Positions 5,547-6,343 of a stretch of DNA of 6,343 bases are shown here, piece after piece. Below the pieces are notes generated by a model. It saw only the letters and a program-made list of their open reading frames with translations, did not search any database and was not told the origin of the DNA. A program made the position numbers and the translations under genes. The stretch covers positions 1-6,343 of the forward strand of contig CAJXGZ010000137.1 of the NCBI GenBank assembly GCA_913053795.1. The letters run 5' to 3'. Each line of letters opens with the position of its first letter. The first letter of the stretch is position 1. This DNA is from an uncultured Rhodospirillales bacterium (GTDB taxonomy: Bacteria > Pseudomonadota > Alphaproteobacteria > Rhodospirillales > 2-02-FULL-58-16).

Positions 5547-6049
5547 TATTTGCCCTCTTTCTCCCGGTCCTTGGTTTTGCTTTTGGAGCCCGTGTCTTTT
5601 TTCACCATCACCCGGACCTGGACTCTTCCGGCTTTTTCAAAGACCAGGGTCATCGGAAAGGTTTCTCCAATAATCATACTCGCCTTGAGGTTCACCAGCA
5701 TGATGTGAAATTTGTCGGGCCTCATCGCCAAGGTCTTGCCGGGGTCGATATACATCCCCTTGGTCAAATACATCTTTAAAAGGCCGCTCATAATGGCGCT
5801 CTTGTGAAGCACCGCGTTCTCGGCCATCGGCGTCTCCACCGCCACCAAGCGGTCCCATTTTTCGCCGTTGTTGGCGATGGTCATGAAGACGGCGGCGTTG
5901 TTAGGCTGCCCTGGAGAGGGCCGCGACCAAATATTATCGATGGTCAAATCCCCCGCCTTTAGCGATTTGGCCAGAGACGGAGAGGTCAGAGACGGAAAGG
6001 ACAGTCCCATCACAGCGGCCAGAATTATTATTATGTAATAACGACTCAA
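5546..6049 (-). CDS. PCu(A)C-family periplasmic copper chaperone
   Basis: Exported copper chaperone, PF04314, that binds Cu(I) and helps load copper into cytochrome oxidase, classically the CuA centre. The metal motif is complete: H-x10-M-x21-H-x-M, seen as LHKSAIMSGLLKM followed by FHIM. The upstream fold signature IWSRPSPGQPNNAAVFMTI is also typical. No ATG fits the N-terminus. The open frame reaches a TTG at 6097, but the TTG at 6047-6049 gives a far better signal peptide (MSRYYIIIILAAVMG..., ending SPSLA-K), so I use it, making 167 residues. The longer form would have 183, with motif residues H98, M109, H131 and M133 (82, 93, 115 and 117 in the short form). The only nearby ATG would remove the signal sequence. 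The protein ends in a lysine-rich tail after the beta domain. It is the first gene of a coupled pair with ctaA, linking copper delivery and heme A supply for the same oxidase. Confidence 0.88.
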   Translation of the reverse strand: MSRYYIIIILAAVMGLSFPSLTSPSLAKSLKAGDLTIDNIWSRPSPGQPNNAAVFMTIANNGEKWDRLVAVETPMAENAVLHKSAIMSGLLKMYLTKGMYIDPGKTLAMRPDKFHIMLVNLKASMIIGETFPMTLVFEKAGRVQVRVMVKKDTGSKSKTKDREKEGK

Positions 6050-6224
6050 GGTTTTTTCCCAATGCTGGGGCGCCAAGGAAAACGAGGGGAAACTCAAGAA
6101 TTGGCGTAGATAGCAAACCTAACCCCAGCGTCACAAGACGAAACTGAAGAGAATAAGAAATTTCTAAGAGTCTGACTTGAAATGAATTATTTGATTTTAA
6201 TGGGTTATGTTAAGCCGAATCCCC

Positions 6225-6284
6225 CCTTCACGTCATTCCCGCGTCCTTCACGTCATTCCCGCGTCCTTCACGTCATTCCCGCGC
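6225..6284. repeat. Three tandem copies of a 20-bp unit (CCTTCACGTCATTCCCGCGT)
   Basis: Copies lie at 6225-6244, 6245-6264 and 6265-6284. They are identical except for the last base of the third (C for T). Each unit holds the left arm (CGTCATTCCCGCG) of the palindrome that follows, so the array looks like slippage amplification of a half-site. It sits upstream of the PCu(A)C gene, about 175 bp from the chosen start. No ORF crosses it. Confidence 0.85.
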
Positions 6285-6342
6285 AGGCGGGAATCCAGAA
6301 ACTACGCGGAAATCCTGGACTCCCGCCTTCGCGGGAGTGACG
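6271..6342. repeat. Paired inverted hairpin repeat of the GTCATTCCCGC...GCGGGAAT type
   Basis: Two 28-bp blocks (6271-6298 and 6315-6342) are inverted copies of each other with three differences, separated by 16 bp. Each block is itself a hairpin: ATTCCCGC-GCAG-GCGGGAAT (6275-6294) and CTCCCGC-CTTC-GCGGGAG (6320-6337). Two of the three differences between the blocks are compensatory within each stem (A-T changed to G-C), so base pairing is kept. Repeats with a GTCATTCCCGCG...GCGGGAATCCAG core are common and dispersed in many proteobacterial genomes. Without the rest of the genome the copy number here is unknown, and the element may extend past the window. Confidence 0.75.
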
Positions 6343-6343
6343 G

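Noticed and set aside
6156..6165. Ten-base palindrome AGAAATTTCT upstream of the PCu(A)C gene
   Set aside because: It is short and AT-rich, its symmetry does not extend further, and it is likely by chance in this AT-rich leader.
1..6343. Search for tRNA, rRNA, CRISPR, phage, defence, toxin-antitoxin or riboswitch signatures
   Set aside because: No such structure or gene was recognised; the window looks like core chromosomal genes with small repeats.

Overview
This window reads like chromosomal DNA from an alphaproteobacterium, probably of the Rhodospirillales type. The evidence is moderately GC-rich coding sequence, a COX15-like (mitochondrial and alphaproteobacterial type) heme A synthase, a TetR-fold protein with a COQ9-like C-terminal half, and a short inverted-repeat element. 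I assign no species. Seven protein genes are well supported, along with one possible 21-residue membrane microprotein.

Layout from left to right. Positions 1-247 hold no gene I can support. Two tandem, paralogous class I SAM-dependent methyltransferases run leftward (928-1629, then 248-946) and overlap, so they are probably one transcript. A 99-bp divergent gap separates them from a rightward MlaC/Ttg2D-type periplasmic lipid-binding protein (1729-2400). That gene converges, across 27 bp, on a leftward TetR/COQ9-like protein (2428-3069). Upstream of it on the same strand lies a DHH-family phosphoesterase (3141-4103). Divergent from the phosphoesterase is the very small ORF (4266-4331), which ends at the edge of a 164-bp MITE-like element (4328-4491). 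The other edge of that element carries the stop codon of a leftward pair: a periplasmic PCu(A)C copper chaperone (5546-6049), translationally coupled to heme A synthase ctaA (4488-5546). The window closes with a small repeat locus (6225-6343): three tandem 20-bp units running into a pair of inverted hairpins.

The clearest functional unit is PCu(A)C-ctaA. One protein delivers copper outside the inner membrane and the other makes heme A, and both are needed to mature an aa3-type cytochrome c oxidase. The methyltransferase pair probably modifies a glycan or other small molecule, but the substrate cannot be read from the sequence. The MlaC-like gene has no visible mlaFEDB partners here.

The most unusual item is the MITE-like element. 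Its two perfect 34-bp terminal repeats each begin with CTAG, and each CTAG supplies the stop codon of the flanking convergent gene. This fits an ancestral single CTAG shared by both stops, duplicated by insertion at TA without damage to either gene. I see no defence, CRISPR, phage or toxin-antitoxin system in this window.
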